This document shows positions 31,145 to 44,300 of a stretch of DNA of 64,000 bases, piece by piece (within the stretch, counting starts at the first letter, position 1; every line of letters starts with the position of its first letter). The position numbers and the translations under genes are program-made. The DNA is taken from contig NC_059363.1 of NCBI RefSeq assembly GCF_019703515.2, positions 2,643,817 through 2,707,816 on the forward strand, read 5' to 3'. The notes under the pieces are model-generated. The model saw only the letters and a program-made list of their open reading frames with translations, was not told the origin of the DNA and did no database searches. The DNA comes from Myxocyprinus asiaticus. Its lineage: Eukaryota > Chordata > Actinopteri > Cypriniformes > Catostomidae.

Positions 31145-32195
31145 TATAGGTATGTGTTTGAGTAAAATGAACATTTTTGTTTTATTCTATAAAGTACTGA
31201 CAACATTTCTCCCAAATGCCAAGTAAAAATATTGTCATTTAGAGCATTTATTTGCAGAAAATGACAACTGGTCAAAATAACAAAAAAGATGCAGTGTTTT
31301 CAGACCTTGAATAATGCAGAGAAAACAAGTTCATATTCATTTTAAATCACAGAAATTCCACCAAATTTCACAGTGGGTGCAAGACACTGTGGCTTGTAGG
31401 CCTCTCCAGGTCTCCGTCTAACTATTAGATGACCAGGTGGAGGATCGGTGATGATCTGGGGGTGCTTCAACAAGGCTGGAATCGGGCAGATTCGTCTTTG
31501 TGAAGGACGCATGAATCAAGCCACATACAAGGTTATCCTGGAAGAAAGCTTGCTTTGACAATGTCCCTCAACTCTGAGGATTGGTTTTTCCAGCAGGACA
31601 ATGCTCCATGCCACACAGCCAGGTCAATCAAGGTGTGGATGGAGGAGCACCGGATCAAGACCCTGTCATGGCCAGCCCAATCTCTAGACCTGAACCCCAT
31701 TGAAAACCTCTGGAATGTGATCAAGAGGAAGATGGATGGCCATAAGCCATCAAACAAAGCTGACTTTTTGCTCCAGGAGTGGCATAAAGTCACCCAACAG
31801 CAATGTGAAAGACTGGTAGAGAGCATGCCAAGATGCATGAAAGCTGTGATTGAAAATCTGGGTTATTCCAGCAAATATTGATTTCTGAACTCTTCCTAAG
31901 TTAAAACATTAGTATTGTGTTGTTTAAAATGAATATGAACTTGTTTTCATTGCATTATTCGAGGTCTGAAAACACTGCATCTTTGTTGTTATTTTGACCA
32001 GTTGTCATTTTCTGCAAATAAATGCTCTAAATGACAATTTTTATTTGGCATTTGGGAGAAATGTTGTCAGTACTTTATAGAATAAAACACAAATGTTCAT
32101 TTTACTCGAACACATACCTATAAATAGTAAATCCAGAGAAACTGATAATTATGCATTGGTCTCTTGATTTTGTCCAGAGCTGTATATCTTGTCAG
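31145..32195 (+). mobile_element. Tc1 transposon relic with long terminal repeats
   Basis: Inverted repeats of about 190 bases (31151-31345 and 31921-32117, e.g. CAACATTTCTCCCAAATGCC) flank a C-terminal transposase remnant at 31555-31881 with FQQDNAPCHTARS and PIENLWNVIKRKM. The left outer end is lost, while the right continues to TTGTCCAGAGCTGTA. The N-terminal two thirds of the transposase are deleted or scrambled. It interrupts the adjacent hAT-like element. Confidence 0.8.
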
Positions 32196-32470
32196 ATCAA
32201 TGTTGGCGCCCCCAAATCCCCCCACCCCCAGGAACAGTGAAGGTGAAGTAAATACGGAGAAATATGCTACATGTAACAAAAGTATATAATCCTATAATTT
32301 TAGCATACTCTGTTTTTTTTCCCCACACAGCTGTATTAGTGCCTGTAAATGAAAAGTACTAAATATAATATATAAGCAATATCACCAGGCCCTAACACAC
32401 ACACACGTTGGTATTTGTGGTTTATGAGGACTCTCCATAGACATAATATATTCTGTACTGTACAAACTAT

Positions 32471-33185
32471 ACAGTGGCAAGAAAAAGTATGTGAACTCTT
32501 TGGAATTAGTTGGTTTCCTGCATTAATTGGTCATAAAATGTCATCTGATCTTCATCAAAGTCACAAGTATATACAAACACAATGTGCTTCAGCTAACAAC
32601 ACACAAACAATTATAATCTTTCATGTCTTTACTGAACACATCACATTAAACATTCACAGTGCTGTGGAAAAAGTAAGTGAACTTTGTAAGTGACTACCTT
32701 GTTGTTGTTACCTGGATGATCCACAGCTGTTTTTTTTTTACTTTTGTGATAGTTGTTCATGAGTCCTTGTTTGTCCTGAGCAGTTAAACTGCCCACTGTT
32801 TTTCAGAAAAATCCCCCAGGTCCTGCACATTCTTTGGTTTTCTAGCATCTTCTGCATATTTGACCCCTTTCCAACAGTGACTGTATGATTTTGAGATCCA
32901 TCTCTTCACACTGGGGACAACTGATGGACTCATACACAACTATTACAAAGGGTGAAATCCTTCACTGATGCTCAAGAAGGCAACATGATGCAAATGCATC
33001 ACTTTTTCCACAGCACTGTGAATGTTTAATGTGATGTGTTCAATAAAGACATGAAAGATTATAATTGTTTGTGTGTTGTTATCGTAAGCACATTTTGTTT
33101 GTCTATACTTGTGATGAAATTAAATTAAAAATTAATGCAGAAAACCAATTAATTCCAAAGGGTTCACATACTTTTTATGCTAACC
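32471..33185. mobile_element. Tc1-type deletion derivative
   Basis: Ends ACAGTGGCAAGAAAAAGTATGT / ACATACTTTTTATGCTAAC with inverted subterminal repeats about 200 bases long (GTGCTGTGGAAAAAGT versus ACTTTTTCCACAGCAC). About 715 bases with no transposase frame. Confidence 0.8.
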
Positions 33186-33356
33186 CTCACAGAAAACCTT
33201 CTGCATTTTTACATTTAAAAAATCCTTCATAGAGTATGTTTTTTTTTTAAAGCATTTTGTTTTGTGAGGATGCTTGAGTGTTTGTTTATAGCATAATTAT
33301 ATGTGTATAATATAGAATAAGCCTAGTGAATAGTCTTCGTAAACTATATATACCTG

Positions 33357-33408
<52 letters not shown>

Positions 33409-34399
33409 TAAATAAATAAATAAATAAAAAATCCATAGACAAGTTATATGGCCTTTGGAGTCATTCCAACTATATTTTAAAATAGTCATGTGATGGTGAC
33501 AAAAATATTTGCACCTATAAGGAAGCATAAATGTTTTTCTTTTTGTATGAACACTTTTCAAACTGCTTCAAAAAGTAACAAATATACAATTCAGAACACA
33601 ATTTAAATAACACAAAGTAGTAGTAAAAGTACATAAATTATATTTTCAAAAATAAATCAAGAATTGCAATTAAATGTGTTGTCAGTTTCTTGTTTCTTTC
33701 TTGTCTAGTTATTTTTTGTACCCTTTGAGAATTTGGCTTGCAGGGTATATTTCCTGAATGATGTCTCTTGAAATGTCACTATTTCTAAGTGCATGCACCA
33801 TTATTTTCAATAGAAACAGAAGCAGAAAAAAATGCTTAATTGTTCCAAATGATTGGTTCTAAGCAACCTCTCCATCACAAGCAAGTCCCCTATGCACTGC
33901 ATATACTGCATACCCCATTTTTGCGCCCCTGTATCTTGTATATTATACATGAATTTGTTGAAGCTCCTGCACTGACACATCATCAACAGAAGATGCCAGT
34001 CATGCATTTGACGTGAATGTGAGATTCATTATACAGTATATACAGAACTTCAAGTATTAACCTGAACTGACTCATAAACATGTTGGGTTCACCCAGGATG
34101 TGCTTTTTTGTGAAAAGCAAAAGATGACAAGAATGAAAGTTTTGAATCTACTGCTTACGTTGACTCCAATACATGCATTTGGTTTTCACTAAAATTTAGG
34201 GATAGTTTTCAAAAGGTCAATATATATGAGGTTTTGATTTAAAAGTCAAACACCTTTGACACGCTATTAAATTAGAATAATTTTTATGACTACTGTCAAA
34301 CTAGTTCTTGTAGAATTTTGTACCACTGGCGTACATTAAGGAAACCAGAACACTGAACTGTTGTTATAACAACAGGGGAATTTTCCATCAGGCTAATAT
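33186..34399. other. A/T-rich stretch with microsatellites
   Basis: (CA)n at 33359-33406 followed by (AAAT)n to about 33427. The rest shows no exon or recognisable repeat. Confidence 0.5.
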
Positions 34400-34965
34400 C
34401 AGGTACTATATCACCCTGTAGCTCTTGTCTGGTTGCCTGCTATAGCTAAGCAGGGTTGAGCCTGGTCAGTACCTGGAAGGGAGACCTCCTGGGGAAAACT
34501 AAGGTTGCTGCTGGAAGTGATATTAGGGAGGCCAGCAGGGGGTGCTCACCCTGTGGTCTGTGTGGGTCCTAATGCCCCAGTACAGTGATGGGGAAACTAT
34601 ACTGTAAAAAGGCACATCTTTCGGATGAGAGGATAAACTAAACAGGAGGCCCTGACTCTCTGTGGTCATTAAAAATCCACCCCTAAAGAGTAGGGGTGTA
34701 ACCCTGGTGTCCTGGCCATTGGCCCTTATCAATCATGGCCTCCTAATAATCCCCATCCAATAATTGGTTGTATCACTCTACTCTTTCCTCTCCACCAGTA
34801 GCTGGTGTGTGGTGAGTGTACTGGTGCACTATGACTGCCATCACATCATCCAGGTGGATGCTGTACACTGGTGGTGGTTGAGGAGAGTCCCCCTATACTA
34901 TGTAAAGCACTTTGAGTGCCTAGGACAATGCTGTATAAATGTAAGGAATTATTACTATCAGGGGC
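34400..34965 (+). mobile_element. 5S-rRNA-derived SINE (SINE3-like)
   Basis: The head at about 34405-34515 follows vertebrate 5S rRNA: CACCCTG, TCTTGTCTGGTT, GCTAAGCAGGGTTGAGCCTG, GTCAGTACCTGGAAGGGAG and ACCTCCTGGG, covering both internal promoter boxes. A non-5S body follows, with CTTTCGGATGAGAGGATAAA, GGCCTCCTAATAATCCCCAT and CACTTTGAGTGCC, and a TATAAATGTAAGGAATTATT tail. It is a Pol III retroposon, not a 5S gene. A 3' fragment lies at 20977-21290. Confidence 0.85.
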
Positions 34966-35159
34966 AGGTTGTCATGTATATGTTGTAATTTTGCACAATT
35001 AATTTTGCATTGCAATCACTTCTGTCAGCCAATACAATGATTTTACTGTTACGTTTCCTAATTTTACTATTTCATAAATACCTTTAATACGATTTAAATA
35101 TGGTTCACTTCCCACTGTGCCATGCAGCAATTCAAACAGCATTTAAAATGCTATTTAAA

Positions 35160-35500
35160 ACTTCCTGCACTTCCACAGTGTGTCGACAGAGGCCGCTAGG
35201 TGTCCATTAATAATAGAGTGTTAAAGGGGCGGAGCAGAGAGAGTGTTACTGAAACAAACACACACACACACACACACACTCACAGAGCACCGGTCAGTGT
35301 GTGAGCAGGCCGTCTGTACATACGCATACACACACTGAAGATCCGAGCATCATCATCATCATCATCATCATCACTGGTGTGTATGAACGCCTTTCACACT
35401 CACAGCAGCAGCACGAGGATTTCTGAGAGAATGAATCACAAGAGCTCAGTGTGTCCAATGGACAGATCCATTTAAACAAGCACACCGGCGGACTGAAGGT
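35160..35500 (+). promoter_or_regulatory. Probable promoter and untranslated first exon of an unidentified gene
   Basis: A GC box GGGGCGGAGC at 35226-35235 is followed by a CA repeat, an (ATC)n run and a G/C-richer region ending GGACTGAAG at 35500, directly before GTAAGACT, a near-consensus donor. An ORF from ATG 35380 (MNAFHTHSSSTRISER, 30 codons to TAA) lies fully within it, so it would act as an upstream ORF if this is a 5' UTR. No downstream coding exon was recognised, so the gene is unknown and may extend beyond the right edge. Confidence 0.45.
35351..35373. repeat. (ATC)n microsatellite in the putative leader
   Basis: About eight ATC units just upstream of the uORF start. Confidence 0.9.
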
Positions 35501-36927
35501 AAGACTGCTGGACTTTCTACATCATACTGGCTTATTAAACTAATGCTGCTGGAATATTACTGCAATGCATGTGTGATAAATGAATGTGATTCTCTGAATG
35601 CCTTTTGTATGGAGACAGACTTGTATAACATCTCCAAAGGCTGTCTTATTTACCTATATGGATAAAACTATAGATTCTATACTACATATGTGCTGATCTA
35701 TAGCTGATACCTGGATCTTTTGGAAGGGCATAGTGTTGGCATTAGTCCTGGCACACTGCATGGTTCTGCCCACTTGAATTGGGAAAAGAGTTTCTGGAAA
35801 ACCAGATTTCACTTTTCCAAACAGAAGTCCAACAGTTACAGGTGTGCATCCATTGAAACTGGTTTATAAATATTTGCACTTGTTATTTGATACTGATTTT
35901 TGGTTCCAGAATTAAGCATTTAATTACACGTGGGTGTTAAAATGTATTTGTTAAATAATTTGTTGCATGTTTTGCAATTTCACAGACTTGAAACTTTTAT
36001 TTTAAGTAAGTTCATTGTAGTTTTATTTTGGGTTAAATTACAATTTCAAGTTGAAAAAAAAAAATGCATATTGAATGTCAAAGCTTGCAAAAGGCACACA
36101 ATAGTCCCCAAAGTGTTTTTATAATCAGTGGCTGCTTAAAAGCATGGTTAAGGACATTATTTATTGTGTCTTCAACATAAATCATTGGTAAAAGTCACAT
36201 TTGACTGTCATATTGAATATTCAACATTTTAGCACATTTTTCTATGTTGCAATTAAAGCAACCTTATAAATGGACATTCCCATAAAAGCTGTGTAATAAT
36301 GTTTAGTGTTAAATTTCACTGTTAAGGGAAAATTAAAGGGCCTTAAAATGAGTTTGATAAGTCTTTATGATAAAACTTCAGCTTATATGTGCAGTCTAAA
36401 GTATTTAAGATTATATGATGAGATATTCCAGAATTGTAAGTTACATTTTTAGACTATTGTAAATTCACACAGATGGTTAAAATTGCTGCCAGCTCTTTCA
36501 GCTCCATGGTGACTACACAGAGCAGAAATGAAAAAAATTTAACAGAGATCTGTCTTGGAAAAGCCCTTAATTGAGTTTTGTCCTCATGTTGACGCTGGTC
36601 TTTAAGTCTTTAGGCTTCAGTAAGTGTTGGAGATCTCCAGATCAGAGCAGTTTGATGGATTTCACACTGAACACTGAACAGTTCTCTTCTGGAGATATTC
36701 AGCACATGAGTGAGTTTAGACTCGAGCGAACAGCAGTCTTGTCTGTGTACCGAGTTCAAATATGGTCGAGTGAATCTCACAAAACCTGTCAAGAACCAGT
36801 CCGGGTCATTTTTCACCCCAAAATCAAAAGAAAATGAAGAGATTCTAGAGATTTGGTCTCTTTCCGGAAGAAGCATGATTTCTTGTATTACCATAAACTG
36901 TTATTCTTCTGTTTTTCATGACAGTTT
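35501..36927. other. Mostly unique sequence, possible start of a long intron
   Basis: Follows the donor at 35501. Open frames around 36571-36946 on both strands show no recognisable domain. No mobile element was assigned. Confidence 0.4.
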
Positions 36928-37301
36928 CAACACACTCTCACGGTGAAATCTTAAGGATTTGTGCAACTTTTCTAAATTTGGCTAATTCGTATGATATCGT
37001 ACTACTTTCACTACAGCGAATGATATCGCTGGACATCGTTTCCATCTAGTACGTGACAATTACTTTCTTCTGTCCCTATCATGTTTACACACTCTATTGA
37101 TCGGTTAGATTTAGATAAGGGGTTTGGGTAAGGGCATAATATTAATAAGTACATCCTTAACGCCTCGTGCGTGAAACTCACGCTTACTTCCACATTAGAC
37201 ATCCGGGCATTTGCACGTGTACAAATTCATACGAGCGAACTCGTACGAAATAGCCAACTCATAAAATATGTACGAATTTTCATGAGATCGGGTTGACGGT
37301 T
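36928..37301. mobile_element. Small TIR element (family A, copy 2)
   Basis: Begins CAACACACTCTCACGGTGAA and ends TTTTCATGAGATCGGGTTG, imperfect inverted repeats. Shares CATCCGGGCATTTGCACGTG and AAATAGCCAACTC blocks with the shorter copy at 6125-6352, which lacks part of the middle. Confidence 0.7.
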
Positions 37302-37898
37302 TCTTGAAATAATTTTTACTAGAGGGCAAGAGAATTGATTAAATGTCTCAGAGGTTTTTTAAAGCAGTTTCATGTTGAAGTGACATTGAAAAGCATGTAT
37401 AAGTGTCCTCATGTCCTCTGAGCAATCATCGGCAAACATGATGTGGTTAATTAGCTATTTAAGATGGTTGTTTTTTATTGAACTTTTTTATCAGGAGCTT
37501 TGTGATTTATAGGGGAATAAAAGAGCACACCTGTACTAAGTGATGTGAATCCATCAGAGACACTGTGTGGTAATAAATACTTTAAAATTCATTAATTCAT
37601 TACAGATGTCCTGATTTGATTCGATTTCAGTATTCATTTGGGTATATTTCATTTATAATGTCCATTAGCTTACCTACGGTATGAAAGAAATTCTCTCTCA
37701 GCTGATGCTGTGAATTAGACAGGGAATCTTCTAACTTGGTCAATTAAATTATAAGTTAAAAATTAACAACAGGGCACAAACTATGCAGTTCAATTGCAGT
37801 TTATTTAACTGTTATAATAATCAACAAAACCATAACTGAAGTAAACTTTATATAGAAAAATAGTAAAAGTTTTTAAATGATAAATACCATGGAATATA
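37302..37898. other. Unassigned sequence
   Basis: No exon or defined repeat seen. Confidence 0.4.
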
Positions 37899-37900
37899 TA

Positions 37901-39085
37901 CACTATATTGCCAAAAGTATTCGCTCATCTGCCTTTAGACGCATATGAATTTAAGTGACATCCCATTCTTAATCCATAGGGTTTAATATGACGTCGGCCC
38001 ACCCTTTGCAGCTATAACAGCTTCAACTCTTCTGGGAAGGCTTTCCACAAGGTTTAGGAGTGTGTTTATGGGAATTTTTGACCATTCTTCCAGAAGCGCA
38101 TTTGTGAGGTCAGACACTGATGTTGGACGAGAAGGCCTGGCTCGCAGTCTTCGCTCTAATTCATCCCAAAGGTGCTCTATCGGGTTGAGGTCAGGACTCT
38201 GTGCAGGCCAGTCAAGTTCTTCCACACCAAACTCGCTCATCCATGTCTTTATGGACCTTGCTTTGTGCACTGGTGCGCAGTCATGTTGGAACAGGAAGGG
38301 GCCATCCCCAAACTGTTCCCACAAAGTTGGGAGCATGGAATTGTCCAAAATCTCTTGGTATGCTGAAGCATTCATAGTTCCTTTCACTGGAACTAAGAGG
38401 CCAAGCCCAGCTCCTGAAAAACAACCCCACACCATAATCCCCCCTCCACCAAACTTCACAGTTGGCACAATGCAGTCAGACAAGTACCGTTCTCCTGGCA
38501 ACCGCCAAACCCAGACCCGTCCACCAGATTGCCAGATGGAGAAGCGTCACTCCAGAGAACGCGTCTCCACTGCTCTAGAGTCCAGTGGCGGCGTGCTTTA
38601 CACCACTGCATCCGACGCTTTGCATTGCACTTGGTGATGTATGGCTTGGATGCAGCTGCTCGGCCATGGAAACCCATTCCATGAAGCTCTCTACGCACTG
38701 TTCTTGAGCTAATCTGAAGGCCACATGAACTTTGGAGGTCTGTAGCGATTGACTCTGCAGAAAGTTGGCGACCTCTGCACACTATGCACCTCAGCATCCG
38801 CTGACACCGCTCTGTCATTTTACGTGGCCTACCACTTCGTGGCTGAGTTGCTGTCATTCCCAATCGCTTCCACTTTGTTATAATACCACTGACAGTTGAC
38901 TGTGGAATATTTAGTAGCGAGGAAATTTCACAACTGGACTTGTTGCACAGGTGGCATCCTATCACAGTACCACGCTGGAATTCACTGAGCTCCTGAGAGC
39001 GGCCCATTCTTTCACAAATGTTTGTAGAAGCAGAAATCAGTTTGTGTGGCCACAGATGTTCCAGAACCCTGGAACGTTCTTGATT
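37901..39085 (-). mobile_element. Tc1 transposon, transposase frameshifted, 5' end lost
   Basis: Minus-strand transposase in two frames: 39007-38500 (N-terminal, MGRSQELSEFQRGTVIG, helix-turn-helix with CEISSLLNIPQSTVSGI, GRPRK linker) and 38501-37983 (C-terminal, [34 protein letters not shown], ending GGPTSY-stop). The frames part near 38545, right after the first catalytic Asp in VLWSD, where a short deletion also removed the residue pair that follows. The 3' terminus CACTATATTGCCAAAAGTAT at 37901 follows a TA. The 5' terminal repeat is missing, with the TTAA element starting at 39092. Not functional as read. Confidence 0.88.
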
Positions 39086-39091
39086 TCTTAA

Positions 39092-39788
39092 AGGGATAGT
39101 TCACCTAAAAATGAAAATTCTCTCATAATTTACTCACCCTTGTGCCATCCCAGATGCATATGACATCTTTGACGTTCTTTCTTCTGCTGAACACAAATGA
39201 AGATTTTTAGAAGAATATCTCAGCTCTGTAGGTCCATACAAAGTGAATGGGTGCCAACATTTTGAAGCTCCAAAAATCACATAAAGGCAACATAAAAGTA
39301 ATCTATAAGACTCCATAAGTGTTTTAATCCATATCTCAAGAAGCGATATGATAGGTGTGGGTGAGAAACAAATAAATATTTTTAAGTCTTTTTTTTTTTT
39401 TTTGCTATAAATTCTCCTCCCTGCACAGTAGGTGGCGATAAGCATGAATGTGAATGTGAATCACCAAAAACACAAGAAGAAGAATTTGAAAGTGAAAGTG
39501 GAGATTAATGGTAAAAAAGGACTTAAATATCAATCTGTTTCTCAACCACACCTATCACATCACTTCTGAAGATATGGATTTAACCACTGGAGTCATATGG
39601 ATTACTTTTATGTGCTTTTGGAGCTTCAAAGGTCTGATCACCATTCACTTTGTATGGACCTACAGAGCTGAGATATACTCTAAAAATCTTTGATGGTGTT
39701 CTGCAGATGAAAGAAATTCATACACATCTGGGATGGCATGAAGGTGAGTAAATGATGAGAGAATTTATATTTTTGGGTGAACTATCCC
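39092..39788. mobile_element. TTAA-flanked element with AGGGATAGTTCACC termini (complete copy)
   Basis: Left end AGGGATAGTTCACCTAAAAA with CATAATTTACTCACCCTTGT; right end mirrors it with GGTGAGTAAATGATGAGAGA and TTTTGGGTGAACTATCCC. TTAA lies on both sides (39088-39091 and 39789-39792). No transposase. A short copy is at 56813-56931 and fragments are at 18826, 54632 and 58533. Confidence 0.8.
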
Positions 39789-39790
39789 TT

Positions 39791-40204
39791 AAAGGCGCGA
39801 CTACATTTACCTTTGCACTGTGAAATTCCGTGGGCGAAATACAGTAATCTCAATGCGAATCCGCGTGATCGTGAATTTCACGCGATGGACTTCAGGTGGT
39901 AAAGAAATTCCCAAGTTCAAGTTTGGTGAACTTTGACAGGGGAATTTGTAATAGAAAGTTATTTGGTTTGGCAGTGACCTCTGTGTGGGTGCGTATTTCG
40001 TACACAGCTACACTGAATATTCACAATGGATAAGGATATCATTTTAACAGAGAGTATACTCTCACAGAGTATAAAGTTCAGCATTAAAAAGAGGCAGCTT
40101 GTCAAAAAGAGTTTTGCTGGTTTTTCAAGTGCTCAACATCCGCCCACGCCATTTTTGCCCACTGAATTTCACCGTGCAAATGCAAATTTGACCGTGCCTT
40201 TATA
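39791..40204. mobile_element. Short TIR element abutting the previous one
   Basis: AAAGGCGCGACTACATTTAC at the left is mirrored by AATTTGACCGTGCCTTTA at the right, and further in CACTGTGAAATTCCGTGGGC by CCCACTGAATTTCACCGTGC. About 410 bases, non-coding. Its left end meets the TTAA element with no spacer. Confidence 0.65.
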
Positions 40205-40915
40205 ACTGATGTATCATTGAGTCATGGGTCATTTTATGCTCTTTAAAGCCTTTTTTAAAGCTGATAGCTGGATACTTTGAAGACAGTTTTTTAGTGATGT
40301 TGAGGCTGAGATATCATGCTGGGACCCCTGCTGTGTGGCGCTCTCTGGGGCCTTCGCCTCTTAGATCCAGACAACTTAATTGGCACATGTCAGAAGATAT
40401 AGACAGAGATTGCGGGGAAAAATATTTAAGTCAAGGGAGCAGATGTCTGTGTCCCGGGATAGACCGAGATCAACACTGACAGCCGTGAATGGAATCTGGA
40501 AAATTAGTTCTGTCACAACAAAATTAGGAAATCTAGTGCCATATTGACAATGAATGTTGCACTAATTTTATATAATGGTAGCAGAATATCTATTATCTTT
40601 GCTGGAAATTTGAAATGGTTATATTTTGCATAACCACAATGCCAATTGTGGGTTAATTCAGTGTATTAAATGACTAAATGATTAAAACTAACTTTTAGTA
40701 ATTGGGTGGATGCAAACCAAAAGATAAGTTTATTCATAACACATGCAAAAACAGCATAATATTATGTTGTGTTAAAAACAAAAGCATCAAGGCAGTAAAA
40801 TGAATGTTGTAAAACTAATTATGTTAATGCTAAATTCAGATAGGATGGACCACATAGCTGTATATTAAATAGCGGTGTAAATAAATCATATAACATTTTT
40901 ATATGTACACTATAT
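40205..40915. other. Unassigned, A/T-rich
   Basis: No exon or defined repeat recognised. A short open frame near 40294-40479 has no domain. Confidence 0.4.
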
Positions 40916-40916
40916 A

Positions 40917-42250
<1,334 letters not shown>

Positions 42251-42893
42251 ATTTAGGTAATTAAAGTAATAGTAATTAATGTTGACATTTACAATTTCTA
42301 TATCATATGTAGCTATTTGTTCTAGATTAAAGTGAAATTGCTTTAAATTACCTGTCAGACATTTTTACCCACATCTTACCCCTGCTAAAAATGAGTTGAT
42401 CAGACTAATGTATTAATATTCTGTAGCCCATTTCAGTTTTCTTGTACATTGATTCAATCTTGACAAATTACTACATTTCCTATGTTATGGCCAAGATGGG
42501 CAGTATATTTTGAAATGCTAAAATCACATCTGCATGCAGGCTGTTCTTTATTAACATTAAGAAAATATGAATGACAATAAAGTGGATGTTTCCTTCAGAT
42601 TGGAGTTGTTTAAAGCAGTTCCTGGAGATCTTTCCTGCAGTTTAGATTCAGTGCTGCTCCAAAACACGTGCCTGTAATTATCATATAAACCTGCAGACCT
42701 TGATTATCTGGTTCAAGTGTGTTTCATGAAGTCAGAGCTTAGCTATGTTGGACCATTATATCTGTTCACAAATATAGCCTTGCTGTCTACTGTATTCTTA
42801 TGGGGCGTTCACTATGAAAACATTTTTACGTCCATCTGCACTGTTTTTCAGTTGTCTTTTTGTAAACATGCGAAGGCAGTGGGATAATGGACT
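42251..42893. other. Unassigned unique sequence
   Basis: No exon, RNA or repeat could be assigned. Confidence 0.4.
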
Positions 42894-42901
42894 GTTCAGA
42901 C

Positions 42902-44185
42902 TAGTGGTGGACCGATTTGGGTTTTTTAATTGCCGATGCCGACATCCAGAGAGCAAGGTGGCCAACAAGCTGATACAATGCCGATATATCACACAATATA
43001 ACATAGTAAATAGCAAACATAAAATTGCTAATAAAAATAATAATAAACTCTTATTTAGCTTTATATTTACAAAATTTCACACAAAACTAAAAAATAATAT
43101 TGCATTTTAAATGGTAGATAGCAGTTTCTTCAGATTTCTGTTTAGTCATCAAATTTTAGTAATTCATTTGCACATGAAGAAATTTTATGTTTTAGGAAGA
43201 AGGAAATACCAGTACACACAGTAGTCCAGCAACCATGGATGGCCTGTCCATGGTTGCAAATGCATTTACTCAAAAAATATCGAATCAAACCAACTGTACA
43301 CACAGATAATAGTGAATAAGACATTTTCTTGTAGCACACGTGAAGCTCTTTTACCTTGGGCTGCATCCGAAAACGTAAGCAGCTGACTTGCTACATTGCT
43401 GCCTAATCAGTTAATGGCTTAACTGACAGCTGTTTTGAAAGAATGGAATTTGTAAGGAAACTGATCTCTGAACAGTTTGAAAAGCACCTTATTTTCATCA
43501 TGCCTCCGGAGGCAGCGTTTTCCTGGTTTCGGACACAGCCTTGAAGTTGCACAGTTGCGCTTGTGCGGATCCCGTGTGAGCCTCAATCTCCTGACAGTTT
43601 AAACAGCCTGGATCGCCTGCTTGGATTGACACGGACTGACCATCATGATTTGTGAATCAGAGGAACTTTTGATCCTGATCCTGAAGTTTTTGATTCTGGC
43701 TGATGGAATACATGCTTTAGAGGTTAATAAATGAGCATTCCACAGGACGCTGGATCTGCTGAAGTTGTGTGAGGTTGGTTTATTATATCTGTTTAAACGA
43801 GATATGCTCATATTTGCAGACAGTATATGATATTAGTTTTCATTGATATTTGCCATTTTATCATTTACAGGGAACTGAGGAGAGAGCGGGAGAATGAAAC
43901 AGGCGAGCACTTTAACATTATGAGCTTAAATGTGTCTGCTGCGGCTCTGATATGCAGACCGTTTAAATGACACTTTGTTGCACACCGGTCTATTATTGTA
44001 GTAACACGATGGCACGTAACAACAAAACAAACTGTGACTGGCCGTTTACATGCAAACAGGCAATTTTCGGCACCCTCAAGAAAAAAATCGGCCAAACGGG
44101 AAAATTTATCGACCGATGCCGCTAATTAAAAAAGTCAGAATATCGGCCGATTTATCGGCTTCTGCGATATATTGGTCGATCACTA
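42902..44185. mobile_element. hAT non-autonomous element, relative of the one at 21805
   Basis: Ends TAGTGGTGGACCGATTTGGG and TATTGGTCGATCACTA. Target duplication GTTCAGAC (42894-42901) versus GTTCCGAC (44186-44193), one mismatch. The right subterminal is rich in ATCGGCCGAT motifs as in the 21805-23405 element. 1284 bases, no transposase. Confidence 0.85.
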
Positions 44186-44189
44186 GTTC

Positions 44190-44300
44190 CGACTGAATAC
44201 GTTCTTGCGCTAAAAAAGCTAGATGCAGCGCAAAGCATATAACAGAACGCAGGTGTCTCAAGATGCACTTTTAAAAGTTGACCTTCTTTTTTACCCCACA
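44190..44300. mobile_element. Fragment resembling the hAT at 10886-11483
   Basis: GCGCAAAG, ACAGAACGCAGGTGTCTCAA and GATGCA match the block at about 11265-11310 (GAGTGCAGGTGTCTCAACAT). No termini are visible. Confidence 0.5.

Noticed and set aside
34400..34515. 5S rRNA gene
   Set aside because: The similarity is interrupted and changed at many positions and runs directly into a SINE body shared with another locus, so it is a retroposon head.
36571..36946. Overlapping open frames on both strands
   Set aside because: No recognisable motif, no splice phase partner, and no RT, transposase or host domain.
42814..43110. Open frame near the left end of a hAT
   Set aside because: It runs through the TIR and A/T-rich interior with no transposase motif.
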